From contig OX235271.1 in the NCBI GenBank assembly GCA_944472155.2, forward strand, positions 28,404,977 through 28,468,976: 64,000 bases of DNA, read 5' to 3'. The position numbers and the translations under genes are program-made. Below the pieces are notes generated by a model that worked only from the letters and a program-made list of their open reading frames with translations, searched no databases and was not told the origin of the DNA. This DNA is from Trichobilharzia szidati. Lineage: Eukaryota; Platyhelminthes; Trematoda; Strigeidida; Schistosomatidae. Below, piece by piece: positions 11,109 to 21,448 of this stretch (the stretch's first letter is position 1; each line of letters opens with the position of its first letter).

Positions 11109-12276
11109 AAAATAATCGAGCAAAGAATATTCTTTTCGATTAATTCCTCTTCCGGATCTACAATTGTATATATGTTTATATACATAGAATATTTTAAATT
11201 AGTAGTTAATAACAATATTAGTGTTTTTTTTAAATAATATCGATTTGTAAAGTATGATCAATGCTATTACAGTTCATTAAAGATGCTTAAATAATAATAA
11301 TAGCAAATAGAATATCAATTAAAACTAAGGGAATTTCTACAAAAAATTGGGGATCATTCAAACCTGGATGGCCAGGGTAATGATAATGACTGAACTAACT
11401 TCTTTTGGATGCATAAATTAGGCTTATCAATATGGATCCCCACAGCCTCAGCAATATTTAGAAGTAGAACTCTTAAAGCGAAATTGAGATTCGTAGGTAT
11501 GCGGTAAATGACCATGAAAGCATGGTTAACGTCAATCTTGTGTTATGTCTCCACAGGATGAGATAGAATAGCGCTGCGAATAGATTTTGTTTGACCTTTG
11601 CTTAACCAGGCAGGGTGATGTTTGGAAATTCGACGAGAACCACGCCTAATTGCACTGCCTATGTAACTGGCTCCATAGGAGCAGTTAAATTAGTAGACAC
11701 ACATGGAAGAGGCGAAATTAGGCAGTTTGTCTTTTATTCCCGAACGCAGAAGAGGAGTGGTTTTAAAGATACAGCGTAATTCAGCAGCAGGGAATGCTCT
11801 TTATACCGCATTTCTAAGGCGCTGTGTTAGTATCTCACTTGTGTTGTCTCCTAGGAACTGCATCTGTAAGAACAAGGCTTTCTTTGGAACTGTTGGTAAC
11901 TTGGACTGTTTTGGTTTTAGATTCATATTCTTATCAATAAACTTTTCGGGATAACCATTCTCACTTAGTAACCGTTTAATATTATTGAGTTCCTCGTCAA
12001 GACATTCGTCCGAGCAAATCTCTCTTGCTCTGTGGACCAAGCACTTTATTAGATTGCGTTTGTATTTCAAGGGCACAAAGCTGAGAAAATGTGTGTACTG
12101 GCCCGTTTACAAATCGATATTATTTAAAAAAACACTAATATTGTTATTAACTACTAATTTAAAACATTCTGTGTATATATAAACATACATATATATAATT
12201 GTAGAGCCGGAAGAGGAATTTATCGAGAAGAATATTCTTTGCTCGATTATTTTGTGTTTTATAGATGTCTGAATGA
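11109..12276 (-). mobile_element. Penelope-like element with inverted terminal arms
   Basis: Bounded by a perfect 24-bp direct repeat (11085-11108 and 12277-12300). Inside it, a left arm (11108-11249) is an inverted copy of a right arm (12109-12253) with small differences. Between the arms is minus-strand coding sequence: an ORF at 12076-11801 with the Penelope connector (YKRNLIKCLVHRAREICSDE and LLSENGYPEKFIDKN), followed by GIY-YIG endonuclease sequence to about 11340 (CSYGASYIGSAIRRG, then KSIRSAILSH and FMVIYRIPT). The RT domain itself is absent. Penelope elements commonly carry inverted pLTR-type repeats, so this is a 5'-truncated or internally deleted copy. Confidence 0.82.
11340..12076 (-). 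pseudogene. Penelope connector plus GIY-YIG endonuclease fragment
   Basis: The 91-codon ORF 12076-11801 matches the region between RT and endonuclease in Penelope-like elements. Sequence downstream, in shifted frames, contains the two hallmarks of the GIY-YIG nuclease core in degraded form (YGASYIGSA) and the conserved SAILSH-type helix. Premature stops separate the pieces, so it is not expected to make an active nuclease. Confidence 0.75.
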
Positions 12277-12519
12277 ATATTACTTGACCATATTATATAC
12301 CACTTAACAAGAGAATGGTTAAATAAAAGGCTAGCTTCTTCATATCTTCCACTTCCAAATCAATGAGCATACCTTCCACTTACAATCGCGAAGAAGGATG
12401 TAGAGGACTGTTGAGCAGTATACACAGTGGTTATCTGAAGAAGAGAACTCAAACTCGTTTAGGAAAAATCTACATAGATATTTCAACTAATTCTATAGGA
12501 AAAGACAAGAGACAATAAT

Positions 12520-13200
12520 CAGCATAAATGCGAGGAACCTGAATGAAACAACCTCCTCTACCACCTACCTACCTGGGAAGCATCGTTTCAACTACTGGCG
12601 GATGGAACTGACGAGGATATCAAAGCAAGAATCAGAAAAGCAAGACAAGCTCTCACTACTCTCAAGTCTGTGTGGAGGTCAACAACACGCAGAATCAAAA
12701 ATAACATCAGGATTTTCAACTCCAATGTGAAGCCAGTGCTGCTCACTATACGGACCAGAGACTTGCACCACGCGTCATAAAGAGCATCTCAAACAAACCA
12801 CAGACATTCATTAACAGTTGTCTTCGCTCAATACTTCGCTTAAGATCAGATGGCTGGCCAGAAAAGATCAGCAACAGGGATCTCTGGCAATGAGCGAACC
12901 AATTCAGCAGGAACCGATTGTGAAACAAATATGCAGGAACAAATGGAGATGGATTGGCTGGCCATACTCTGAGAAAACAATCCATCAAGTGACATCACTA
13001 GACAAGCCATCGCTCGAGTGGAACCCGGAAGGGAAGCGGCGAGTTGGTCGTCAGTGCAAGGGTGAGGGTGACTCGGAGGAGGTCATGTGAATAGGAGATG
13101 AAAGCATGTGGGCAGACTTGGAGCCAGGTGAAGACTCTAGCAGAGAACCGAACGCAATGGAGACGCACGGCTGAAGCCCTATGTTCATCTAGGAGTTAAA
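12520..13200 (+). mobile_element. RTE-A LINE 3' fragment, plus strand
   Basis: Reads through RTE-A landmarks seen in reverse at 16240-16860: GGAAGCATCGTTTCAACTAC, the GCACTCAAGTCTGTGTGGAGG-like block, ATTCTCAGATGGCTGG, the GAAAAGATCAGCAACAGGGA block, and the terminal AGCCCTATGTTCATCTAGGA. Frames such as WNPEGKRRVGR are visible. It ends with an AATAATAATAATAGG tail near 13207. Confidence 0.8.
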
Positions 13201-13209
13201 GGAAACAAT

Positions 13210-13980
13210 AATAATAATAGGAAAAGAACAAGTCGTTCAACCGAATAAATGGTTTATTTTTTGAACATTAGTAAAATAATAAATTGAAATTAATGACCGA
13301 AAAGAAAAATACATATCCGATGACCTAGTTGATATACTTCAGTCCACCCCCAAACTTTCCTACCCACCCCTCGTCAATTAACAACAACACGAAAAAAGTA
13401 CAAGTTAAGGAGAATAAAATTAACTGAGATCTTATCTGTTGAAGGGTTTTTACCCTGTAGGAGGTCTTAAACAACAGTACTACCTCATTAGTGCTATTAC
13501 CACTACTACTAGTAGTGGTAGTACACACAACTGACCCAATTTTTCCGGTATAGAAGAAAAAAACAAAATAAAATGGTTTCTTGCATTAAAATTAATTTTC
13601 CAGCCCACACAGCTTAACAACATCATGAAGATGTTTAGCTGAAAAAGAAACTGAATGCAATACCTTCGTTATTTGATAGATTATTATCTTACATGTTATA
13701 ATTGTGTCCAGGGGTTAACGATATAATCGTGATTTATCGAGAGTACATTCTGGTGACTTGAACTGATTTGTCTCACTGAGCGGAGTTAAAAACGAGGTAA
13801 ATCTCGGATTAGTTCAGGTCCAAAAAGATCTGGATTTCTTTGATATGGTTAGTAAGCACACGTGAGTAGTATACTACTACTAATTATACCAACTAACCAG
13901 TATTACGTACCACTATGAAATTTGTCGACAATAGGTTTTAAAAGACCCCTCCTCCCTTATTTTAAGGAGTAAGTTTTGTA
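13210..13980. other. APC intron, nothing recognised
   Basis: AT-rich sequence. A short palindrome CCACTACTACTAGTAGTGG lies at about 13500-13519. No coding, Pol III or terminal-repeat signal was recognised. Confidence 0.45.
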
Positions 13981-13984
13981 GTAA

Positions 13985-14220
13985 TTTGGTGGGCGGTGAT
14001 TAGCAGTGAAGACTAGGAAGTGCGTTTCGTCCCATTTGGGGCTCTTCAATGGAAGTGTCTGCATTTTCAGTGAATGGCGTTGCTCCGCTGAGACTGCAAC
14101 CCATCACGCACCACTCACTGGGAATGTAAATAAACCCAGACGATGACTCCCAAATCGGGAGGAAACGAGGGTCCAGGATTCCATTATTAGGGGTGACATT
14201 AAAGCATACCACGAAATGGT
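13985..14220 (-). repeat. SINE with hammerhead-like core, minus strand, degraded
   Basis: On the minus strand the segment around 14050-14010 reads CATTGAAGAGCCCCAAATGGG then ACGAAACGC, close to the schistosome Sm-alpha hammerhead wording (stem-loop GTCCCAAATAGGAC followed by GAAACGC), but the CUGAUGA half is mutated. No intact B-box was seen. Confidence 0.5.
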
Positions 14221-14344
14221 TAGTGTTACGTTCTCACCTTCTTTACACCACCTATCGTTTCACCAAATAATAATTTAAAACTCATCAAACACCTTAAACG
14301 ATTCGATTTTGTTGGTAATTGTTAAATAAAGTTGTTCACCAACC

Positions 14345-14625
14345 GACTTCAGCTAGAGAACCATTGAAAACTGGGGAGTACTGGATAGCTGTTTCGTCCT
14401 TGTTTGGGACTCTTCGTCAGTAGATACCCATAACCTCATCAGAGTCAAACTCAAGACCTTAAAATTATAAAGCGAGTTCGTTTTCCATTGAGCCACTGCT
14501 TGGAGGGAATCCAACGGCCCATAAATTCTAACTTCTGAGTTTTGCCGAAGAATCACAGACAAGGATGAAACAGCTGTTTGATACTCCCTGGTTTTCAACG
14601 GTTCTTCTACTGAAGTTAGTTCATG
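14345..14625 (-). repeat. tRNA-derived SINE with hammerhead-like core, minus strand
   Basis: Minus strand carries TACTGACGAAGAGTCCCAAA then CAAGGACGAAACAGCTATCC at about 14417-14375 and the terminal CAGTACTCCCCAGTTTTC. Upstream on the same strand is a tRNA-like head (GGCTCAATGGAAAACGAACTC, GAGTTTGACTCTG). The family matches the better copy at 54180-54420. Confidence 0.6.
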
Positions 14626-14929
14626 ATCGATCTTGAAGTCATTTGAGTACCTGCAAACTAATACTCAAAAGTTATTACATAATTCCGTTTTGTGTTTAGA
14701 AAGTGTCTGAGTTACTTAACTGTATCACAATTATCACACACACACGCACACAGAAACACCTCCCCCCTCTAAACTACCTAACAATAGACAGTTGTATGGT
14801 TTCCGGTGAGTAGAAACAACCTTCAAAGATGACTTTGTCAATAGAAGAAAATATTTCCTTTACTGAATTGTCTCTTCTTTTTAACGTTTCTTCAAGTGAA
14901 CAGAGGAGGAAGACAAAGGTACTTCCTAC

Positions 14930-15780
14930 TATATCTCACCGATGATATTCCTGAGAGCGATGGACTGGATCATTCAGCAGACAGTGGGGGTCAGGAAGAC
15001 ATAAATACGTTGTTGGACCGATAAGGAGATTCTAGAAGATCTGAAATTCGTGGATGATTTATGTCTGATATCAAAGATACTCACTTAGAGATCTACCGGT
15101 AAAAAACCAAGAGGCAGGGGAGACAGGACTTCAGGTCAATATAGAGGAGACAGAGTTGATGAAGGTACCTAACCAGCAACCCCAACAACAAGCACCAATG
15201 TCTATCAACGGGAGAAGTTTGAAGGAGGTCACCACTTTCCCTTATCTAGTTAGCATCATCGTTTCAACTAGCCAGGATGTCAAAGGAGGGATCGAAAAAA
15301 TCTGATGCCAGTCTGGAAATCGACTGAATTCAGCAAAAAGCACAAGATTTGGATTTTCAACAAACAACAACGTCAAACCACCGCTTCGTTCTATATGGTT
15401 TAGATGTTTGGCACATCGTCACCCAAACCACTTTCAACGAGCTAATGAAGACTTTTGCAAACAGCTGTGTCTTCGCTTTATACTGAAGATGGTATGACCA
15501 GAAATACTTAGCAACAAGGAACTCTGATAGCCAGTAAAAGAAAGCCAAGAGCCTATCTCGCCTAACAAATATGCTGAAGGAAATGAAGATGGATCGGACA
15601 CATACATTGAGGAAACTGTTGAACGATTACACGCACCACGAAGGCCGTCGAATGGAAGTTGGATAGAAAACGACAAGTTGGGCGTCTGTCCAAGAATGAC
15701 GTGGTCGAGATAATGTGAAGAAGAAATGAGAACTTATGAGCAATCGTGGAGCCCGGTAACCAAGGGTAATGATAATATGA
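14930..15780 (+). mobile_element. RTE-A LINE 3' fragment, plus strand, degraded
   Basis: Contains the RT segment just before and after the FADD box in mutated form (GGATCATTCAGCAGACAG, then GATCTGAAATTCGTGGATGA), the AACGGGAGAAGTTTGAAGGA block, and the C-terminal GGACACATACATTGAGGAA block. Frameshifts throughout. Confidence 0.75.
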
Positions 15781-15892
15781 ATAATATCCATTTAGTGAAT
15801 TGATATTGGCAAAAAATAAATTATTTATAAGAAATATATGTCCAAACCAAGTTCACTTTTAACAGTTTGAAAAAATTTGGGCATTGGGTATA

Positions 15893-16215
15893 TGATATTC
15901 ATTATAATAAAGGTTTTTGTATTTCCCAATGAGTGAAAAACAAAACGATATTATTTTTACTGACGTTTCGGATTATGAAAAGAAGGCGATTGAACATCTA
16001 TCTGAAGGACCATACTTACTCATTGAAGAGAAGAAGAAATCTGCCGAATTCAACAAAATGAAACTAAATACAAACAGACTCCTTCAAGAAATGAAATCAA
16101 AAATTGGAAATTCTCTCTGGTTTAACCTAAAACCAAAATCTTATTTACCTTCGAGATTCTACGGTAAACCAAAGATACATAAAACCACAGTTCCATTAAG
16201 ACTAGTAATTACTAT
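15893..16215 (+). mobile_element. Penelope-like element, RT N-terminal part (left half of an interrupted copy)
   Basis: The plus-strand ORF 15917-16215 carries RFYGKPKIHKTTVPLRLVIT, the diagnostic N-terminal RT motif of Penelope-like elements (YGxPKIHKxxxPLRPI), preceded by LWFNLKPKSYLPS. The left end (15894-15970) is an inverted copy of 17983-18060. The coding frame is cut at about 16215 by the RTE-A insertion. Confidence 0.82.
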
Positions 16216-16224
16216 TATTATTAT

Positions 16225-17730
16225 TATTTCCTTTAGTTCCTAGAGGAACATAGGGCTTCAGCCATGCGTCTCCATTGCGTTCGGTTCTCTGCTAGATTTT
16301 TCACCTGGCTCCAGGTCTGCCCACATGCTTTCATCTCCTCTTCACATGATCTCCTCCAGGTCACCCTTGGACGACCAACTCGTCGCTTCCCTTTCGGGTT
16401 CCACTCGAGGGCTTGTCTAGTGATGTCACTTGCTGGTTTCCTCAGAGTGTGGCCAATCCATCTCCATTTCTTCCTGCCTATTTGTTTCACAATCGGTTCC
16501 TGGTTGGTTCGCTCCCAGAGATCTTTGTTGCTGATCCTTTCCGGCCATCTGATCTTGAGTATTGAGCGAAGACAACTGTTAATGAAGGTCTGTAGCTTGT
16601 TTGAGGTGCTCTTTGTGACACGCCAAGTCTCTGATCCGTATAGTAGTACTGACTTCACATTGGAGTTGAAAATCCGGATCTTGATGATTTTTGATTCTGA
16701 GTGCTGTTGACCTCCACACAGACTTGAGAGTAGTGAAAGCTTGTCTTGCTTTTCCGATCCTTGCTTTGATATCCTCGTCAGTTTCGTTCTCCTGTAGTTG
16801 AAACGATGCTTCCCAGGTAGGTAAAGGAGGTAGTTTCTTTCAGGTCCCTCCCATTTATGCTGATTGCTGTCTGTTGTTGTTGCTGTTGGTGGTGTTGGCC
16901 AGGGATCTTCATCACCTCCGTTTTCTCTATGATCACCTGAAAGCCTATCTTCTCTGGATGCTTCTTCTGCCAACTTGTTACTTTTCACTTGCATATCTTC
17001 CAGTTTGTGGGAAATCAGACATATGTCATCATCGGCGAAGTCCAGATCCTCCAAGTTGTTTTTTGTGTGAGTCCATTGTATGCCTGTTTCCTCATTGCCC
17101 GCTGTTTGTCGCACTATCCAGTCTACTGCAATCAGGAAAATCATTGGCGATAGTAGTCAGCCAGCTTGTCTTACTCCTGTCCTCACTTCGAAGGGTTCCG
17201 CGAGCTTCCCGTTGTGGATAACTTGGCATGCAGCGTTGTCATACAACTGTTGGATGAGATGTATAATTGTCGGTGGCACCCCGTAGTAGCGAAGTAGTTT
17301 CCAAATCACGTCTCGATCGACGCTGTCGAAGGCCTTTTCAAAGTCGATGAAGTTGAGATAGAGAGGTGACTGCCATTCCAAACTTTGTTCAATGATGATC
17401 CGTAGTGTGGCGATTTGATCAATACATGACTTGTTTCTCCTGAATCCAGCTTGTTCTGGTCGAAGTTTTTCATCCAGGGCTTGTTTGATCCTTTCCAGGA
17501 TGATGCGGCTTAGTATTTTGCTTGGGATGGACAGGAGCATAATTCCGCGCCAGTTCTTGCATTGACTTAGGTCTCCTTTCTTTGGTAGTTTGAATAGGTA
17601 TCCTTTCTTCTGCTAATCCTTTGGGTACTTTGCCTTCTTTCCACACCTTCTCCAGTAGTGGCGTCATCAAGTCCGCTGTTGTCTCTGGGTCCACTTTCAA
17701 TGCTTCTGCTGGGATTAGATAGATTTCATC
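16225..17730 (-). mobile_element. RTE-A LINE, minus strand, longest copy in the window, inserted in a Penelope-like element
   Basis: Minus-strand RTE-type element with reverse transcriptase and C-terminal region. Its 3' end is an (AAT)-rich tail at 16205-16230 next to the broken Penelope ORF. Its 5' truncation point is near 17730, where RT N-terminal wording (IPAEALKVDPETTADLMTPL) gives way to the second half of the Penelope element. It is therefore younger than that element. Confidence 0.85.
16240..17730 (-). pseudogene. RTE-type reverse transcriptase, three frames
   Basis: Three overlapping minus-strand ORFs make up one damaged polypeptide. 17730-17540 has IPAEALK and KVWKEGKVPKG. 17540-17157 has LSRIILERI, EQAGFRRNKSCIDQI, and the catalytic FIDFEKAFDSVDRD, ending with a premature stop at GVRQAG. 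17144-16233 has the active-site region written DFADDDICLIS, where one extra Asp sits beside the usual FADD, then VLLYGSETW, ILKIRWPERISN, KKWRWIGHTLRKP and WNPKGKRRVGRPRVTWRR. This C-terminal block recurs in every RTE-A fragment in the window. The clade assignment (RTE, similar to schistosome SR2-type elements) is from motif recognition. Confidence 0.85.
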
Positions 17731-18062
17731 AAATGACCAACTTGACAACGAAAAATGACCCCAGTTTAACGAACGATGATCAAGTTAGTACACTTTGTTT
17801 TGATACCATAACAGATGTTATTTGGTTTAGTGATCTTCATTGTTATTTTGACTTTTAATATGTCCTTTTAACTTGACCTAAGTCTATTTTCTCACCCCTT
17901 AACTCTTTGTTATATATATGTTGAGGTTTTGTAAATTCCGGTTTAATAATACTTTGATAAAGCTATTAGCAGCATTAAATAGCGAAACGTCAGTAAAAAC
18001 AATATCGTTTTGTTTTTCTCATTCATTGGGAAATAAAAAAACCTTTATTATAATGAATATTT
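17731..18062 (-). mobile_element. Penelope-like element, inverted terminal arm (right half of the interrupted copy)
   Basis: 17983-18060 is an inverted copy of 15894-15970, so the two halves form one palindromic Penelope element split by RTE-A. The plus strand at 17950-17987 reads TTTGATAAAGCTATTAGCAG...AAATAGCGAAACGTC: a 6-bp hairpin followed by GAAACGTC, like the small Penelope hammerheads, although the CUGAUGA box is mutated. It ends about 37 bp beyond the donor site of the APC exon at 18100. Confidence 0.7.
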
Positions 18063-18099
18063 ATAAGAATGAAGGAAATAAAAAAAACAAAGGAATTAC

Positions 18100-18732
18100 C
18101 TGATGATTTTTGCTTTTATCACCATGACTACCGGAACCACCACTACCACCTCGAGTACTGTTGATGCTTTTAGTTGACGAGGCATTTGATAAAGTCGGTA
18201 TACTATTCCTGACAATCCCACTATTATTGATATTATTCTGGCTACTACTATTCTTGATATTAGTAGTATTTGTTGTAGTAGCAGCAGCAGTTGCGTTTTT
18301 ATTAACTTTTAATGACTGATCGGGTTTATTCAATGATGATGATGATGATGAGATGGTATAATTTACCGGCCGAATATTATTAGATAATGACGTATTTGGC
18401 GGAGTGATGAATGATCGTTTGCCAATAACTCCAATGGATGTGGGTAAGACAATACCAGATTCAACCGACTTGTTCACAGCAATGTCATTTGTCTTCTTAG
18501 TTTCATTTTCATTATTATTATTAATATTATTTTGTGATGAGGTATTTGATCCGATTTGGTCTAATTCAATGAATTCAGGTAAAAGTTCTAAACTTGAAGT
18601 GTTACTATTATTGCTACTATTACTGCTAATACCAGCGCTGCTGACTGACTGAGAATTCAGTTTTAATTCTTGATTTGTGGGATCAGTTTTCTCATTGGAT
18701 TCAGAGGATTTCATTAAATCTGAGACCACAGT
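18100..18732 (-). CDS. APC: APC exon, Ser/Asn-rich linker
   Basis: Acceptor TTACAG precedes 18732; the exon starts in phase 0 with TVVSDLMKSSESNEKTDP and ends in phase 0 with KNHQ before GTAATT (donor at 18099). It is 633 bp, exactly 211 codons. Content is Asn, Ser and Thr runs broken by a short acidic or hydrophobic stretch (LLELLPEFIELDQIGSN-like) and by a Gly-rich basic end (STRGGSGGSGSHGDKSK). No APC motif that I can name lies within it. It is placed in the gene by orientation, splice phases on both sides and composition. Confidence 0.78.
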
Positions 18733-18924
18733 CTGTAAGTGAATAGAAAAGCAAAGAAAGTAAAAACGAGAAGGTGAGTTGAGAATGAACAACAGTAAAC
18801 GTGCGTATGCGATTGTATAGCAGCTTAGGAATGAATATAATTGGTAGAGAATAACTCTTCGTTGAACGTATATAAAATAAGATGATTGGGACATACTGAC
18901 TAGTCTGCTTATTCCGATGACTGC

Positions 18925-19125
18925 TGTGCGTCGGTGGCACAGAGGTTAGGACGCTCGCCAACCATGCACATGGCTCGTGGTTCGTTCCCAGGCCGACGCA
19001 CACCCGATATCAATGGTCGGACTGAAAAATTTGGACTACCGATATCACATGCTGAAAATTCCATGCCTGTACCAAAAAATACGGTGTGGAATCAAGCTGT
19101 AATCACAAAAAATAAACTTTAATAA
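18925..19125 (+). repeat. tRNA-derived SINE, plus strand
   Basis: Head GCGTCGGTGGCACAGAGG, with an A-box-like TGGCACAGAGG, a B-box-like GGTTCGTTCCC at about 18979, then the body GATATCAATGGTCGG, CTACCGATATCACATGCTG, AAAATACGGTGTGGAATCA and an AAAAAATAAA tail. Same family as 36662-36832, 37495-37680 and 38725-38885. Confidence 0.8.
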
Positions 19126-19439
19126 GCTGGTTAGTAGAGTGATCCTCTTTATACCTTTTAAAAAAAGATCCAGCCGCTGTTTGCTTACTCCTCAAATAAT
19201 TTCTAGCTCCGATAAGATATCTCTCGCCACTTCGACCATTTCTCACGTGGTAAGTAAATCGACCAAGAAGTCACTGCGTGTAGAATGTGTAGGGAAGTAT
19301 CTTTAGGTTAAAAAATCGTGCGTGGTCACACATGAAAACAATTGCTATGTATGCCCATGTATAATCTTATGTAAATACGGAATAATGTTAAGAGAAAGTC
19401 GAACGATAATAAGGAGACAATCATAGTGGCTCTTTTTCT

Positions 19440-19680
19440 TTCTTTCTTTTGCATTTCGAGTGAAACACAGGGCTAAAAAATTGAGCTTTATAAGTTTCAG
19501 TAGCGGGTGTTGATTTTACGAAAGTCGGTTGTCTGACTCTTCAGGCCCGACCCTCCCTCCCTACTGGGCTTACGACCAACTAAAGGAGGTTTAGGATCAC
19601 GTCAGCCGGGAGTCGCACCCCAGTTGACGTGTGTGGTTGGTGAGTATTCTGCCAATAAACCACTGTCACACAAACCAAGG
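19440..19680 (-). repeat. tRNA-derived SINE, minus strand
   Basis: Minus-strand head near 19675 (TGACAGTGGTTTATTGGCAG), B-box-like GGGTGCGACTCCC near 19617, long body ending at 19440 in the CTCGAAATGCAAAAGAAAG segment. Related to the 230-bp SINE with clear duplications at 55130-55360. Confidence 0.6.
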
Positions 19681-19820
19681 AGTACTACTGGATAGACGTT
19701 TCGTCCTGGCATAGGACTCTTCATCAGTTCTCATCCATAATTCCACAGACGATCGAACCCAGAAACTTTAGATAACGAGGTAGCCTGAGGTCCTTCAACT
19801 GCTGGCTATGAAAACCAAAC
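19670..19820 (-). repeat. SINE with hammerhead-like core, minus strand
   Basis: Minus strand reads CTGATGAAGAGTCCTATGCC then AGGACGAAACGTCTATCC (about 19737-19695), followed by AGTAGTACTCC. The CUGAUGA and GAAAC boxes are both intact, separated by a stem that pairs GTCC with GGAC, with an extra AGA after CUGAUGA. Confidence 0.65.
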
Positions 19821-20079
19821 ACAATGAGAATATCTGTATGTAAAAGAGGACTGTGAGAATGTGAACAAGGTCAGAGAATATTCATTTATACTATCAACAT
19901 GTTCTTTATATTCCACTGTCTCTAAATGAAATATACTTTTAAAAACCTTAACTTTACTTTGAATTTCTTCTCTCATGCAACATTTTCCGCTTTGAAGGGC
20001 AGATATTCGTTGGAATAACTTGGAACATCAAAAAAGGTAATATTAATTTATACTTTTGATAATGTCCATCTACTCAGTA

Positions 20080-20560
20080 GCGAAGGTGTTGTTTATTTTA
20101 CGGGGTGGGGTTGATCGTCTTGCATCCAAACTCTCACCCTTCTCTTAGCTTACTATTGGCTAGTAAACTAGACGAGGTTTGGAAGAAATGCGTCGGTCGA
20201 GAATCAGAGCCGAACTTCTCGCGTGGTTGGCGAGAGGTGAACAATGAAATCCAGCATAGGCTAATGCTCCTATCTAAGTCTCCACAACTGAATGTGTCTG
20301 AATTCTCAGTGAGTATTAATAATGTTCTCACTAAAATTCGAACGCAGTACCCATCGTTTCAAACACCACAGCATTATCCTCTGGTGTACTTAACGATAAC
20401 AGCCAGATCTTGTGCAATAGGTAACAGTTACTGCTTTGTATTTCTTGTTAGCTGATGTTTCACAGTGGGGAAAATGGTCATTTTCTATTAACATATTGGC
20501 TTACAGAACGGTGGCGTCGATGAGGCCATGAGGTTAAGAGGATGATCATTTCATCCCATT
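20080..20560. other. APC intron with SINE-like remnants
   Basis: 20083-20230 has faint SINE similarity (GGTGTTGTTTATTTTACGGG, AAATGCGTCGGTCGAGAATC). The rest is unrecognised. The ORFs of 65-116 codons here overlap on opposite strands and show no protein motif. Confidence 0.4.
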
Positions 20561-20577
20561 TCTAAGATGTTACCGTC

Positions 20578-21045
20578 ATTTATTTCGTTGGCTTCTTATC
20601 ATCTGCGTTACAGCCTAAAGAAATTATTAAGTTTATATACAGAACTAATTTTTAACCTACTTTCAAATGCTACATAATGCCAGTTGACAGGAGGCTCCAA
20701 ACTTAATAAACAGAGCTCTCTTTTTTCTATAATTTGAGCTGAACCCACTGTATTGTCATCACTCAATTTATCCGCTACTCATTATCTTACTCACCTGTTG
20801 CCTTTATTGTTACGTAACACCTTTGAGATCGCAAGCAACCATTTAGTTTTTGTTTAAACTTCAACTCTCTGGGTATAAACTATATAAGTGTAACTTTTTT
20901 CTGAGCACTATTTATACAGTTTGGAGCCTCCTGTCAACTGACATCATGTAACATTTGAAAGTATGTTAAAACTGTTCTGTACGTAAACTCAATTAATTTC
21001 TTTAGACTGTACGTAGACAATGAAAAGCCAACGAAATAAACCATA
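20578..21045. mobile_element. Palindromic Penelope-type repeat without coding core
   Basis: Left arm 20578-20733 and right arm 20895-21045 are inverted copies, sharing TTTATTTCGTTGGCTT, the TACTTTCAAATG block and CAGGAGGCTCCAAAC. A ~160-bp spacer separates them. The arms share the segment around GAAATAAA with the arms at 24995-25948, which flank a Penelope nuclease fragment; this supports the assignment. Confidence 0.65.
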
Positions 21046-21094
21046 AACTGTCGTTCTAGCTTTATTCAAAATGACAGCAGTACTACAACTTCCA

Positions 21095-21275
21095 TTGGAT
21101 CGGGTCCCAGTGACTTAATGGTATACGAGCTCGCCTTGTAACCAGAAGGTCATGGGTTCGAATCCCGGTGGGTGCGTACTGATGAAGAGTCCCAACCTAG
21201 GATGAAACAGCTGTCCAGTAATCCCAGGTTTTCCAGTGGTTCTCTAACTAATGTCAGCTCATGATGAAAATCCTG
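21095..21275 (+). repeat. tRNA-derived SINE with hammerhead-like core, plus strand
   Basis: A-box-like TGACTTAATGG at about 21111, B-box GGTTCGAATCC at 21155, then CTGATGA at 21179-21185, stem AGAGTCCCAACCTAGGAT, GAAAC and AGCTGTC, and terminal TCTCTAACTAATGTCAGCTC. The order tRNA-like head then ribozyme-like core is that of schistosome Sm-alpha elements. Confidence 0.72.
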
Positions 21276-21448
21276 TAACCAATCAAATCCCTACAAACCA
21301 ACACTTGAATAACTGAAATAGTTAGAAGTTACATATTTCAATCCTGTTTCAAGTCCACATATCAAAATGAAGCTGATCAATTCAGTTGGATACTTCGACA
21401 GGAAATCAGAAACATGAATAAATAATTTTGAGTCATACTCAATGTACG

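Larger units (their letters stand above)
10640..12440 (-). mobile_element. RTE-B LINE, minus strand, interrupted by a Penelope-like element
   Basis: Left part 10640-11108 is the 3' end (from GAACTTTCAACATAGAACTT through the CTCAATATTACTTGACC block). Right part 12277-12440 continues the same element (CTTCATATCTTCC, GAGCAGTATACACAG). The 24-bp segment 11085-11108 is repeated perfectly at 12277-12300, marking the target-site duplication of the element between them. Confidence 0.75.

Noticed and set aside
18925..19125. A functional tRNA gene
   Set aside because: A- and B-box-like strings are present, but the anticodon arm and acceptor stem do not fold and the sequence recurs with an A-rich tail, so it is a SINE head.
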